From an uncultured Collinsella sp. (lineage in GTDB: Bacteria > Actinomycetota > Coriobacteriia > Coriobacteriales > Coriobacteriaceae): a stretch of DNA of 28,940 bases. The stretch's first letter is position 1, and the number at the start of each line of letters is the position of its first letter. The notes beneath the pieces are model-generated. The model saw nothing but the letters and a program-made list of their open reading frames with translations. It did no database searches and was not told the DNA's origin. Of this stretch, positions 7,629 to 14,894 are shown piece after piece. The stretch covers positions 1-28,940 of the forward strand of contig CAJKFS010000029.1 of NCBI GenBank assembly GCA_905199225.1, in the 5' to 3' direction. The translations under genes and the position numbers were made by a program.

Positions 7629-8366
7629 ATGGCTAAGGCAAAGAACACCGATAAGCTCGTTGTACAGAATGCCGCCAAGACCCTTCTGGCCAACATCCGC
7701 TTTGCGAGCGTGGACGACCCCATTCGTACCATCACCGTTACCTCCTCGATTCCCAACGAGGGCAAGTCTACGGTTTCCATTAACCTTGCTCAGGCAATCG
7801 CCACGAGCGGCAAGTCCGTGCTCCTGGTCGAGGCCGATATGCGCCGCAGGTCTCTTTCCGATATGCTCGGCGTTCGTTCGCGCGGCGGACTCTATGCGGT
7901 CCTTTCCGAGCAGATCTCCATTGACCAGGCAATTGTCGAGACGGGTCAGAAGAACTTCTACTTCCTCGATGCCGAGCCGCACATTCCCAATCCTGCCGAC
8001 ATCATCGTTTCTCACCGCTTTGCCAAGCTGGTCAAGGCGCTGTCTGCCAAGTTCCAGTACGTCATTTTCGACGCTCCTCCGGTCGGCACCTTCATCGATG
8101 CTGCCGAGATCGCAAGTCTGACCGACGGTGCGCTTTTTGTCGTGCGTGAGGATTTCACCAAGCGCGAGGAGGCGCTCAACGCCATCGGTCAGCTTAAGAA
8201 GTCCGAGAAGGTCAAGCTCATCGGTACCGTTATGAACTACTGCGAGACCGAGACCAGCGAGTACTACTACTCCTACTACACCAAGGACGGTAAGAAGGTG
8301 AAGAAGGGCTCAGACGATCAGGGGACTTCCAAAAAGGGCATCTTCACCAACCGAGCAAACGTTTAG
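7629..8366 (+). CDS. cpsD: CpsD/CapB-family bacterial tyrosine kinase (BY-kinase)
   Basis: This 245-residue cytoplasmic kinase has a P-loop fold. Walker A (SIPNEGKST, Lys46) is followed by Walker A' (LLVEADMRR, Asp70) and Walker B (VIFDAPP, Asp148). The C-terminal tail carries the autophosphorylation cluster SEYYYSYYTKDGKK, with Tyr212, 213, 214, 216 and 217. A basic, Lys-rich end follows. The ATG overlaps the operon junction, with AAAGGTGG about 9 bases upstream. It needs the preceding membrane protein for activation and should be dephosphorylated by the next gene product. Besides polysaccharide export, such kinases can phosphorylate UDP-sugar dehydrogenases and other proteins. Confidence 0.94.
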   Translation: MAKAKNTDKLVVQNAAKTLLANIRFASVDDPIRTITVTSSIPNEGKSTVSINLAQAIATSGKSVLLVEADMRRRSLSDMLGVRSRGGLYAVLSEQISIDQAIVETGQKNFYFLDAEPHIPNPADIIVSHRFAKLVKALSAKFQYVIFDAPPVGTFIDAAEIASLTDGALFVVREDFTKREEALNAIGQLKKSEKVKLIGTVMNYCETETSEYYYSYYTKDGKKVKKGSDDQGTSKKGIFTNRANV

Positions 8367-8383
8367 TTGATTAAGGCTGACCT

Positions 8384-9034
8384 ATGCGTGACATTCATTG
8401 CCATATCTTGCCGGGTGTAGACGACGGCGCCGCCGATCTCGATGAGAGCTTGGCGATGCTCGAGGCTGCCAAGCGGGCCGGTGTAACCAGAATCGTTTGC
8501 ACTCCTCACTGCCGTGATCCCTATTTTGATTACGACAAGATGTGGGATGCCTTTGAGCTGCTGCGTGATAACGCTGACGGTTTTCCGCTCCAGATGGGCT
8601 TCGAGGTCAACCATCGAAAGCTCGTTGAGCTTGGTATCGATGCCGCGGAGCACTTGCATTTCGATGGGACCAACGAGTTTCTGCTCGAGCTTTCGACGCA
8701 TGCCGATGCGTATGCGTTTAGAGAGTACGAGAACACGATTTACGATTTGCAGTGCCGTGGCTACCAGGTGATCATCGCTCATCCTGAGCGCTATCGTGCG
8801 GTTCAAAAGGATGTAAGCGTGGCGGAGCGCCTGGTCGATATGGGCTGCAAGCTGCAGGCTTCGGCGGACTTTATTGCCGGCGGTCGATTTGGTCGCGAGA
8901 AAAAGCCGGCACAGCGCCTGTTCGATCAGAACCTGTACAGCTTCATCGCGAGCGATGCCCATAACGTGGGTCATTACGACTGCCTGGCGAAGGCTCGCGC
9001 GAAGTATAGCGTGCGCGGAGCTCATTTTCGCTAA
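8384..9034 (+). CDS. cpsB: CpsB/YwqE-family PHP-domain tyrosine-protein phosphatase
   Basis: This 216-residue manganese-dependent phosphatase of the PHP fold reverses BY-kinase phosphorylation. Metal-binding motifs are clear: DIHCHILPGVDDGA (His5, His7, Asp13/14), TPH (His42), the Glu near 74, IAHPERY (His133) and SDAHN (Asp191, His193). Its length is a little below the usual 240-260 residues, but no core motif is missing. TAAGG precedes the ATG by about 7-8 bases, and the gene starts 17 bases after cpsD. It completes the activator, kinase and phosphatase trio. Confidence 0.94.
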   Translation: MRDIHCHILPGVDDGAADLDESLAMLEAAKRAGVTRIVCTPHCRDPYFDYDKMWDAFELLRDNADGFPLQMGFEVNHRKLVELGIDAAEHLHFDGTNEFLLELSTHADAYAFREYENTIYDLQCRGYQVIIAHPERYRAVQKDVSVAERLVDMGCKLQASADFIAGGRFGREKKPAQRLFDQNLYSFIASDAHNVGHYDCLAKARAKYSVRGAHFR

Positions 9035-9073
9035 TATCTGTCCCTAACGTTCGCATTGAATGAAAGGGCAGCC

Positions 9074-9574
9074 ATGGATATCCAACTTAAGACGGGATGC
9101 TTTGATGACGCGGCGTTGGTGCGCCGCGTCATTTTTATGGACGAGCAAGGCTACGAGAATGAGTTCGACGCTATCGACGAGGATCCAAACTGCATTCATG
9201 TGACGCTCTATGTAGACGGCGAGCTTGCCGGTTGCTCGCGCGTGTTTCCCGAAGAGCTTGAGCGCGTGGCTGACGCAGAGGCCCCGGTGTTGCCGGCATG
9301 CGACATGGACGAAGGCGTTGCGGCGGGGGAGACCTACATTATGGGGCGCGTCGCCGTGCTGCCGGCTATGCGTCGTCGCGGACTGGCGAGTGCGATCGTC
9401 GAGGCCAGTGCTTCGTGTGCACGCGATGCCGGCGCTAAGCTTATTAAGCTGCATGCGCAGGAATACGTGTTGCCGCTCTATGCAAAGGCGGGCTACACGC
9501 AAATTGCCCCGGTAGATTACGAAGACGAGGGCCAGCCCCATGTCTGGATGGCCAAGCGCGTAGATGGCAGATAG
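9074..9574 (+). CDS. GNAT-family N-acetyltransferase (YjcF-like)
   Basis: This 166-residue acetyltransferase has the N-terminal pattern VRRVIFMDEQGYENEFDAIDED, like the YjcF/ElaA-type subgroup. It has the acetyl-CoA pyrophosphate-binding loop VLPAMRRRGLASAIVE (about 97-112) and a C-terminal AKAGYTQ segment. The start at 9074 is preferred because GAAAGGG lies 5 bases upstream; an in-frame ATG at 9056 precedes that site. It is 39 bases after cpsB in the same direction and may be read from the same operon. The substrate cannot be inferred. Confidence 0.85.
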   Translation: MDIQLKTGCFDDAALVRRVIFMDEQGYENEFDAIDEDPNCIHVTLYVDGELAGCSRVFPEELERVADAEAPVLPACDMDEGVAAGETYIMGRVAVLPAMRRRGLASAIVEASASCARDAGAKLIKLHAQEYVLPLYAKAGYTQIAPVDYEDEGQPHVWMAKRVDGR

Positions 9575-9612
9575 GGACGTTCCTTTTCTGCCGGCAGTTG
9601 GGGACGCTCCTT
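9574..9612. repeat. Two-copy short direct repeat after the GNAT gene
   Basis: GGGACGTTCCTT (9574-9585) recurs as GGGACGCTCCTT (9601-9612), 27 bases later, separated by a segment containing TGCCGGCA. The first copy touches the stop codon. This resembles a small interspersed element; I cannot test its genomic copy number. Confidence 0.45.
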
Positions 9613-9638
9613 GGCAATTGGCGCATCGGAGCGCTTAG

Positions 9639-9692
9639 ACATACAGTTTTTCGATTCCGTATGTATATATGCGCGCTAATGGGTTATAAAAT
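9639..9692 (+). promoter_or_regulatory. Putative htpG promoter/operator region
   Basis: An inverted repeat ACATAC (9639-9644) and GTATGT (9659-9664) with a 14-base gap lies just upstream of an A/T-rich patch with TATAAA/TAAAAT at 9685-9692. The latter is a likely -10 element, but no convincing -35 is seen. The repeat could be a heat-shock repressor site; it does not match the CIRCE element. Confidence 0.3.
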
Positions 9693-9776
9693 CTAAGTCT
9701 GAACATAGCAGGTCTGCGATTCGGCTCGGGCGACCGGGCCGTTTTTGCGGACGGGGGTAGCGCGAAAGGACTGCAC

Positions 9777-11801
9777 ATGCGTCAATTTAAGACCGAGAGC
9801 AAAAAACTGCTCGACCTCATGATCAACTCCATCTACACCAATAAGGAAATCTTCCTGCGCGAGCTTATCTCTAACGCGAGCGACGCCGTCGACAAGCTCA
9901 ACTTTAAGAGCCTGCAGGACCCGAGCGTTAAGCTCGACCAAGGTGACCTTGCCATCCGCGTCTCTTTCGACAAGGATGCCCGCACCATCACGATCTCGGA
10001 TAACGGCATTGGCATGACCGCCGAGGAGCTCGAGCGCAACCTGGGCACCATCGCCCATTCCGGCTCCGAGGAGTTTAAGACCGAGAACGCCGAGCAGCAG
10101 GGTTCGGAAGTCGACATCATCGGCCAGTTTGGCGTGGGCTTCTACTCGGCTTTTATGGTCGCCAGCCATGTGAAGGTCGTCAGCCGCGCCTATGGCGCGG
10201 ATGTCGCCCATGTGTGGGAATCCGACGGTCTTGAGGGCTACACCATCGAGGACGGCGAGCGTGCCGAGCACGGTACCGATGTCATCCTGACGCTGCGCGA
10301 GAACGAGAAGCTCGATGCCGACGGCGAGGCCGAGACCTACGATCGCTTCCTGACCGAGTGGGGTCTCAAGAGCCTGATTCAGCAGTACAGCAACTATGTG
10401 CGCTACCCGATTCAGATGATGGTGTCCAAGAGCCGCCAGAAACCCAAGCCCGAGGACGCCGACGACGATTACAAGCCTGAGTACGAGGACTACCAGGAGC
10501 TCGAGACCGTCAATTCCATGACACCGATCTGGAAGAAGCGCAGCTCCGATGTCGAGCAGAAGGACTACGACGAGTTCTACAAGTCCACGTTCCACGACTT
10601 TGACGATCCTGCGCGCACCATCAGCTTCCATGCCGAGGGCACGCTCGAGTATGACGCCCTGCTGTTTGTGCCGGGCCGCGCGCCGTTCGATCTGTACAGC
10701 AAGGATTACGAGAAGGGTCTGGCGCTCTACAGCTCCAATGTCCTGATCATGGAGAAGTGCGACGACCTGCTGCCCGACTACTACAACTTTGTCCGCGGCG
10801 TCGTGGATTCCGCCGACGTGTCGCTCAACATCTCGCGTGAGACGCTGCAGCAGAACCGTCAGCTCAAGGCCATTGCCAAGCGTGTGGAAAAGAAGATTAC
10901 CGCCGACCTTGAGGATATGCGTGACAACGACCGCGAGGCCTACGAGAAGTTCTTTGAGAACTTTGGCCGTGGCCTTAAGTATGGTATCTACTCGAGCTAT
11001 GGCATGAAGGCCGATGAGCTCGCCGACCTGTTGCTGTTCTGGTCTGCCAAGGAACAGAAGATGATTACTCTGGCTGAGTATGTCAAGGGCATGCCCGAGG
11101 ATCAGAAGGCCATCTACTACGCCGCCGGTGACTCGCGTGAGCGCTTGGCCAAGATGCCCGTGGTAAAGGGCGTGCTCGACCGCGGCTATGACGTGCTGCT
11201 GCTGACGCAGGATGTGGATGAGTTCACGTTCCAGGCTATGCGTGAATACGTTGCCGCCGATATGCCCAAGATCTACGAGGACGATGCTGCCCGCGAGGCT
11301 GCCGAGAAGGCTGTGGCCGATGGTGCCGAGCCCGAGGTCGAGGATCGTCATCTGGAGCTCAAGAACGTCGCGACCGGTGATCTTGACCTGGCGACCGAGG
11401 ACGAGAAGAAGGAGGCCGAGGACGCCACCAAGGAAAACGAGGACCTCTTCAGCGCTATGAAGGAGGCGCTCGGTGACAAGGTCGAGAAAGTTGCCGTCTC
11501 CGCGCGCCTGACCGATGCCCCCGCTTGCATCACCACCGAGGGCCCACTTTCGCTCGAGATGGAGAAGGTGCTCCAGAAGGGACCCGAGGGCGCGCCCGAC
11601 GGCATGCCCAAGAGCCAGCGCGTGCTCGAGCTCAACGCCAAGCACCCGGTCTTTGACAAGCTCGTCGCTGCCCAGAAGGCAGGCGACGCCGACAAGATCA
11701 AGCAGTACTCCGGTCTGCTCTATGACCAGGCCCTGCTGGTCGAGGGCATCCTCCCCGAGGACCCCGTGGCCTTCGCGGCGGCTGTTTGCAACTTGATGTA
11801 G
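9777..11801 (+). CDS. htpG: HSP90-family molecular chaperone HtpG
   Basis: This 674-residue cytosolic ATP-dependent chaperone has all parts of the GHKL ATP site. These are LRELISNASDAVDKL (Glu29, Asn33), DNGIGM (75-80) and GQFGVGFYSAF (116-126). The middle domain carries the catalytic-loop arginine in NISRETLQQNR. A C-terminal dimerisation domain ends in CNLM. It is about 50 residues longer than E. coli HtpG. The excess is mostly an acidic, Glu/Lys/Ala-rich linker near 515-560, between the middle and C-terminal domains. GAAAGGA lies 6 bases before the ATG. It is monocistronic: a strong hairpin follows and there is a separate promoter region upstream. Confidence 0.97.
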   Translation: MRQFKTESKKLLDLMINSIYTNKEIFLRELISNASDAVDKLNFKSLQDPSVKLDQGDLAIRVSFDKDARTITISDNGIGMTAEELERNLGTIAHSGSEEFKTENAEQQGSEVDIIGQFGVGFYSAFMVASHVKVVSRAYGADVAHVWESDGLEGYTIEDGERAEHGTDVILTLRENEKLDADGEAETYDRFLTEWGLKSLIQQYSNYVRYPIQMMVSKSRQKPKPEDADDDYKPEYEDYQELETVNSMTPIWKKRSSDVEQKDYDEFYKSTFHDFDDPARTISFHAEGTLEYDALLFVPGRAPFDLYSKDYEKGLALYSSNVLIMEKCDDLLPDYYNFVRGVVDSADVSLNISRETLQQNRQLKAIAKRVEKKITADLEDMRDNDREAYEKFFENFGRGLKYGIYSSYGMKADELADLLLFWSAKEQKMITLAEYVKGMPEDQKAIYYAAGDSRERLAKMPVVKGVLDRGYDVLLLTQDVDEFTFQAMREYVAADMPKIYEDDAAREAAEKAVADGAEPEVEDRHLELKNVATGDLDLATEDEKKEAEDATKENEDLFSAMKEALGDKVEKVAVSARLTDAPACITTEGPLSLEMEKVLQKGPEGAPDGMPKSQRVLELNAKHPVFDKLVAAQKAGDADKIKQYSGLLYDQALLVEGILPEDPVAFAAAVCNLM

Positions 11802-11831
11802 TTCGGGGATACGGCACCGTAACTAGATTAG

Positions 11832-11910
11832 AACGAGAGTGGATAATCTCCCACTTTTGGCTCGAATGCGGGCTTGAAGTGGGAGATTTTCCACTCTCGT
11901 TTGCTTTTGA
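11832..11910 (+). terminator. Large hairpin terminator after htpG
   Basis: Two 25-base arms (11832-11856 and 11877-11901) are complementary at 24 of 25 positions around a 20-base loop. The right arm runs into TTGCTTTTG. The stem is far longer than an ordinary terminator, so this may be a mobile palindrome that also ends htpG transcription. The rest of the 312-base gap holds a 23-base repeat (11914) and the yhgE promoter region. Confidence 0.72.
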
Positions 11911-11913
11911 ATG

Positions 11914-11936
11914 ATTCCTCCGTCCCCAAGGGATCA
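11914..11936. repeat. 23-base interspersed repeat, copy 1
   Basis: This segment (core CCTCCGTCCCC, then AAGGGATCA) is identical to 21223-21245, which is the left arm of the palindrome upstream of hisS. Here only the one arm is present and no facing arm follows, so it looks like a remnant or solo half of the same element. Confidence 0.7.
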
Positions 11937-11985
11937 ATTATTTGTCGGGGTTGTGGTTTTGTGACCTGCTGAAATTAAAGATACT

Positions 11986-12021
11986 GTACAACTGTACGTT
12001 AATTCGTCTTCGTAGTATATT
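11986..12021 (+). promoter_or_regulatory. Candidate operator and -10 box of the yhgE pair
   Basis: The palindrome GTACA-AC-TGTAC (11986-11997) lies about 20 bases upstream of TAGTATATT (12013-12021), which offers a -10 box. The palindrome would cover the -35 region, a common place for a TetR- or MarR-type repressor. No regulator gene is adjacent, so the binding protein is unknown. Confidence 0.38.
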
Positions 12022-12113
12022 GCTACCCGCAAAACTCAATACCATTGTGCTCTGAGACGCTAAAGCGCCTACGTACAATGGTTATCAATAGTACGATTCG
12101 ATTCAACGACAGG

Positions 12114-14894
12114 ATGGATGGTCCAAGCGTGAGTCTCGGCAGCAAACTATCCAATGCAAAGGTCTCCTTTGCGATATTTAAGCGCGACATTAAGCGACTG
12201 CTTGTGAACCCCGTCGCCTTGGTGGTTACCCTTGGCGTGTGCGTTATTCCCTCGCTGTATGCCTGGTACAACATCGTGGCCAACTGGGATCCGTACGGAA
12301 ATACCCAGGGCATTAAAATCGCCATTGCCAACAATGATCAGGGCACCCAGAACGACCTGGTGGGCGAGCTTAACGCAGGCGATAAGGTGGTCGACCAGCT
12401 CAAGGAAAACGATCAGCTGGGCTGGACCTTCGTCGACTCGGCGGCCGATGCCAAAGAGGGCGTCGAGAGCGGGGAGTACTATGCGGCCATCGTGATCCCC
12501 AAGAACTTCTCGGATAACCTGGTTTCGATGCTCGACGGCAACTACCATCAGCCCAAGCTTACGTACTACGTCAATGAGAAGAAGAGCGCTATTGCGCCCA
12601 AGGTTACCGACACCGGTGCAAACACCATCGAGGAGCAGATCAACTCGGAATTTGTCTCCACGGTGGGCGAGACCGTTGCCAGTATTGCCAAGGATGCCGG
12701 AGTCGATTTAAAGGACAAGGCAACCCAGACTCAGGATTCGTTGGCCGGTTCGGTATCAGAGGCTTCCGATACGTTGGGCGAAGTGCGTGATTCGATTGGC
12801 GACATGAATGCCGCCATCGATAAGACGAGTGGTTCCATTGCCTCGGCAGATGCGGCACTTGCCGGTCTGCAGGGTCAGGCGCCGTCGCTGACGCAGGCGA
12901 TCTCCCAGGGCAATGACCTGCTGGGCGAGGCTCGCGCCACGGCGGGCAACTCTGTCGCCTCGCTCTCCAAGGCGCTCTCGGAAGGCAGCCTTGCGCTCAC
13001 CAAGACGTCAGCCTCCGCAAACGCTGCGATTGGCAAGCTGACGGGCACGGTCGCATCTACGACTACCCGTATCGACAACTCGCTTGAGTCTCTCCAAGCG
13101 ACGATCGACCACAATAAGGCCGTTATCGGGCACTTGGAAATTCTCGTCAATGACACGTCGACAGGTTCCAAGGAAATTGACGCGCGCATTGTATCGATCA
13201 TCGATTTGCTCCGCGAGCAGAATGAAAAGCTTCAGAGCATCAAGGACGGTCTGTCTGCGCAGTCGAGCGCCATGGCGAATGACGCTGCGGCTGTCTCGGG
13301 TGCCAGCGACGCTATCAATAATGCAATTCAGACCGGTGCGACCAACCTTGGCCAGGCTCAGACGGACCTGGGTCAAAACGCGCTGCCGAAGGTCTCGAGC
13401 GCACTTGATTCGTTTGCCGCCGTCTCGGGTGATCTGACGGGAATCGTGTCTGGCCTCACGCCTACTATTGCAAGTGCGCGCGGTACACTTTCGCAACTCA
13501 ACGCCACGCTCGGTCAGGCCAAGACCACGCTGTCCCAGACCGATGCCTCGCTTGCCAAGGTCCAGGACAAGCTCGCAACCGCCGCCAACGACATCGCGGC
13601 GCTACAGACCTCCGAGTCCATGGGCGAGCTGGCCGGCCTGATGGGCGTCGACGTCGATGATGTTGCAGACTTCATGGCATCTCCGGTCGAGCTGACCTCA
13701 AAGTCAATTTACCCGGTCAAGAGCTTTGGTTCGGGCATTGCCCCGTTCTATACCAATCTGGCGCTGTGGGTGGGCGGCTACGTGCTTATCGCCATCTACA
13801 AGCTCGAGGTCGATCGCGAGGGCATTGGCAGCTTTACGGCGCGCCAGGGCTACTTCGGCCGTTGGATGCTCCTGGTGATCTTGGGCGCGCTCCAAGCCAT
13901 CATCGTGACGGTGGGCGATCTGGTGATTGGCGTGCAGTGCATCAACCCGCTGCTGTTCGTGCTGGGCGGCATCGCTATCTCGTTCACGTACGTCAATATC
14001 ATCTACGCGCTGTCCACTACGTTTAAGCATATCGGCAAGGCGATTGGCGTCATCCTGGTTATCGTGCAGATTCCCGGTTCGTCGGGCATGTACCCCATCG
14101 AGATGATGCCCGGCTTCTTCCAATGGCTGCATCCGCTGCTGCCCTTTACCTACGGCATCAACCTGCTGCGCGAGACGGTCGGCGGCATGTATTCGTTCAA
14201 CTACCTGTTTAACCTGTGCATTCTGGGCGTGTTCTTGATCGTGGCGCTCTTTATCGGCCTGCAGCTGCGTCCGCTGCTGCTCAACCTTAACCTGCTCTTT
14301 GATAAACAGCTCTCCACGACCGGTATGATGATTTGCGAGTCCAACGACCTGCCGCGCCAGCGCTACTCGCTGCGCACGGCCATGCGCGTCATGCTCGATT
14401 CCGATTCGTACCGTCGCGAACTGCTCGATCATGCGGTCGCCTTTGAACATCGCTACCCGTACTACATCAAGGGCGGTTTTGCCGCCGTGGTGGGCGTTCA
14501 GGTCCTGCTCTTTGTCCTGTCGACGGTTCTCGATATCGACAATAACGGCAAGATCATCCTGCTTGTCATTTGGATCATCTCGGTTATTGCCATCTGCGGC
14601 TGGCTGATCAATATCGAATATATCCGAGCGAGCCTCAATACCCAGATGCGCATCTCGGCGCTTTCGGATGAGGACCTGCGTCGCGAGATGCGCGAACACA
14701 CGGCCGCCATTCCTGCCGCCCGCCACATGTTTGGCCTCAACGCCAGCGAGCGTGGTGCCAAGGGCGGCGATCAGTCCACGGGCCGCTTGCCGCATATCGG
14801 CTCGCACCATAAATCTCAGGGCAGCGACAGCACAGCCACAAATGATGGAGATACCACCGCGCTTGGCAAGCACTCCAAAGGAGGTGAGGCATAA
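12114..14894 (+). CDS. YhgE/Pip-family membrane protein (long form, with extra C-terminal membrane domain)
   Basis: This is a protein of about 926 residues. It has an N-terminal helix (about 32-53, after FKRDIKRLL), then the family motif WDPYGNTQG and a globular part with SGEYYAAIVIPKNFS. A long Ala/Ser/Asp-rich helical region follows (about 200-530). Then comes an ABC-2-like bundle of about six helices (about 545-725) with PFYTNLALWVGGYV and PFTYGINLLRE. Unlike its neighbour, it has a further region with two helices (about 786-836) and a polar tail rich in Ser, His and Gly. The family includes phage-infection protein Pip and WXG/toxin-export-associated YhgE, but its transport substrate is not established. 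The start is uncertain: the frame opens at 12045 (TTG), with ATG at 12078 and 12114 and GTG at 12129, and none has a well-spaced ribosome site. Confidence 0.88.
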   Translation: MDGPSVSLGSKLSNAKVSFAIFKRDIKRLLVNPVALVVTLGVCVIPSLYAWYNIVANWDPYGNTQGIKIAIANNDQGTQNDLVGELNAGDKVVDQLKENDQLGWTFVDSAADAKEGVESGEYYAAIVIPKNFSDNLVSMLDGNYHQPKLTYYVNEKKSAIAPKVTDTGANTIEEQINSEFVSTVGETVASIAKDAGVDLKDKATQTQDSLAGSVSEASDTLGEVRDSIGDMNAAIDKTSGSIASADAALAGLQGQAPSLTQAISQGNDLLGEARATAGNSVASLSKALSEGSLALTKTSASANAAIGKLTGTVASTTTRIDNSLESLQATIDHNKAVIGHLEILVNDTSTGSKEIDARIVSIIDLLREQNEKLQSIKDGLSAQSSAMANDAAAVSGASDAINNAIQTGATNLGQAQTDLGQNALPKVSSALDSFAAVSGDLTGIVSGLTPTIASARGTLSQLNATLGQAKTTLSQTDASLAKVQDKLATAANDIAALQTSESMGELAGLMGVDVDDVADFMASPVELTSKSIYPVKSFGSGIAPFYTNLALWVGGYVLIAIYKLEVDREGIGSFTARQGYFGRWMLLVILGALQAIIVTVGDLVIGVQCINPLLFVLGGIAISFTYVNIIYALSTTFKHIGKAIGVILVIVQIPGSSGMYPIEMMPGFFQWLHPLLPFTYGINLLRETVGGMYSFNYLFNLCILGVFLIVALFIGLQLRPLLLNLNLLFDKQLSTTGMMICESNDLPRQRYSLRTAMRVMLDSDSYRRELLDHAVAFEHRYPYYIKGGFAAVVGVQVLLFVLSTVLDIDNNGKIILLVIWIISVIAICGWLINIEYIRASLNTQMRISALSDEDLRREMREHTAAIPAARHMFGLNASERGAKGGDQSTGRLPHIGSHHKSQGSDSTATNDGDTTALGKHSKGGEA

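Noticed and set aside
9036..9580. Inverted GTCCCTA/TAGGGAC flanking the acetyltransferase gene, as if it were a cassette
   Set aside because: Only 7 bases match and one copy overlaps the stop codon; this is consistent with chance or with the short repeat family noted at 9574.
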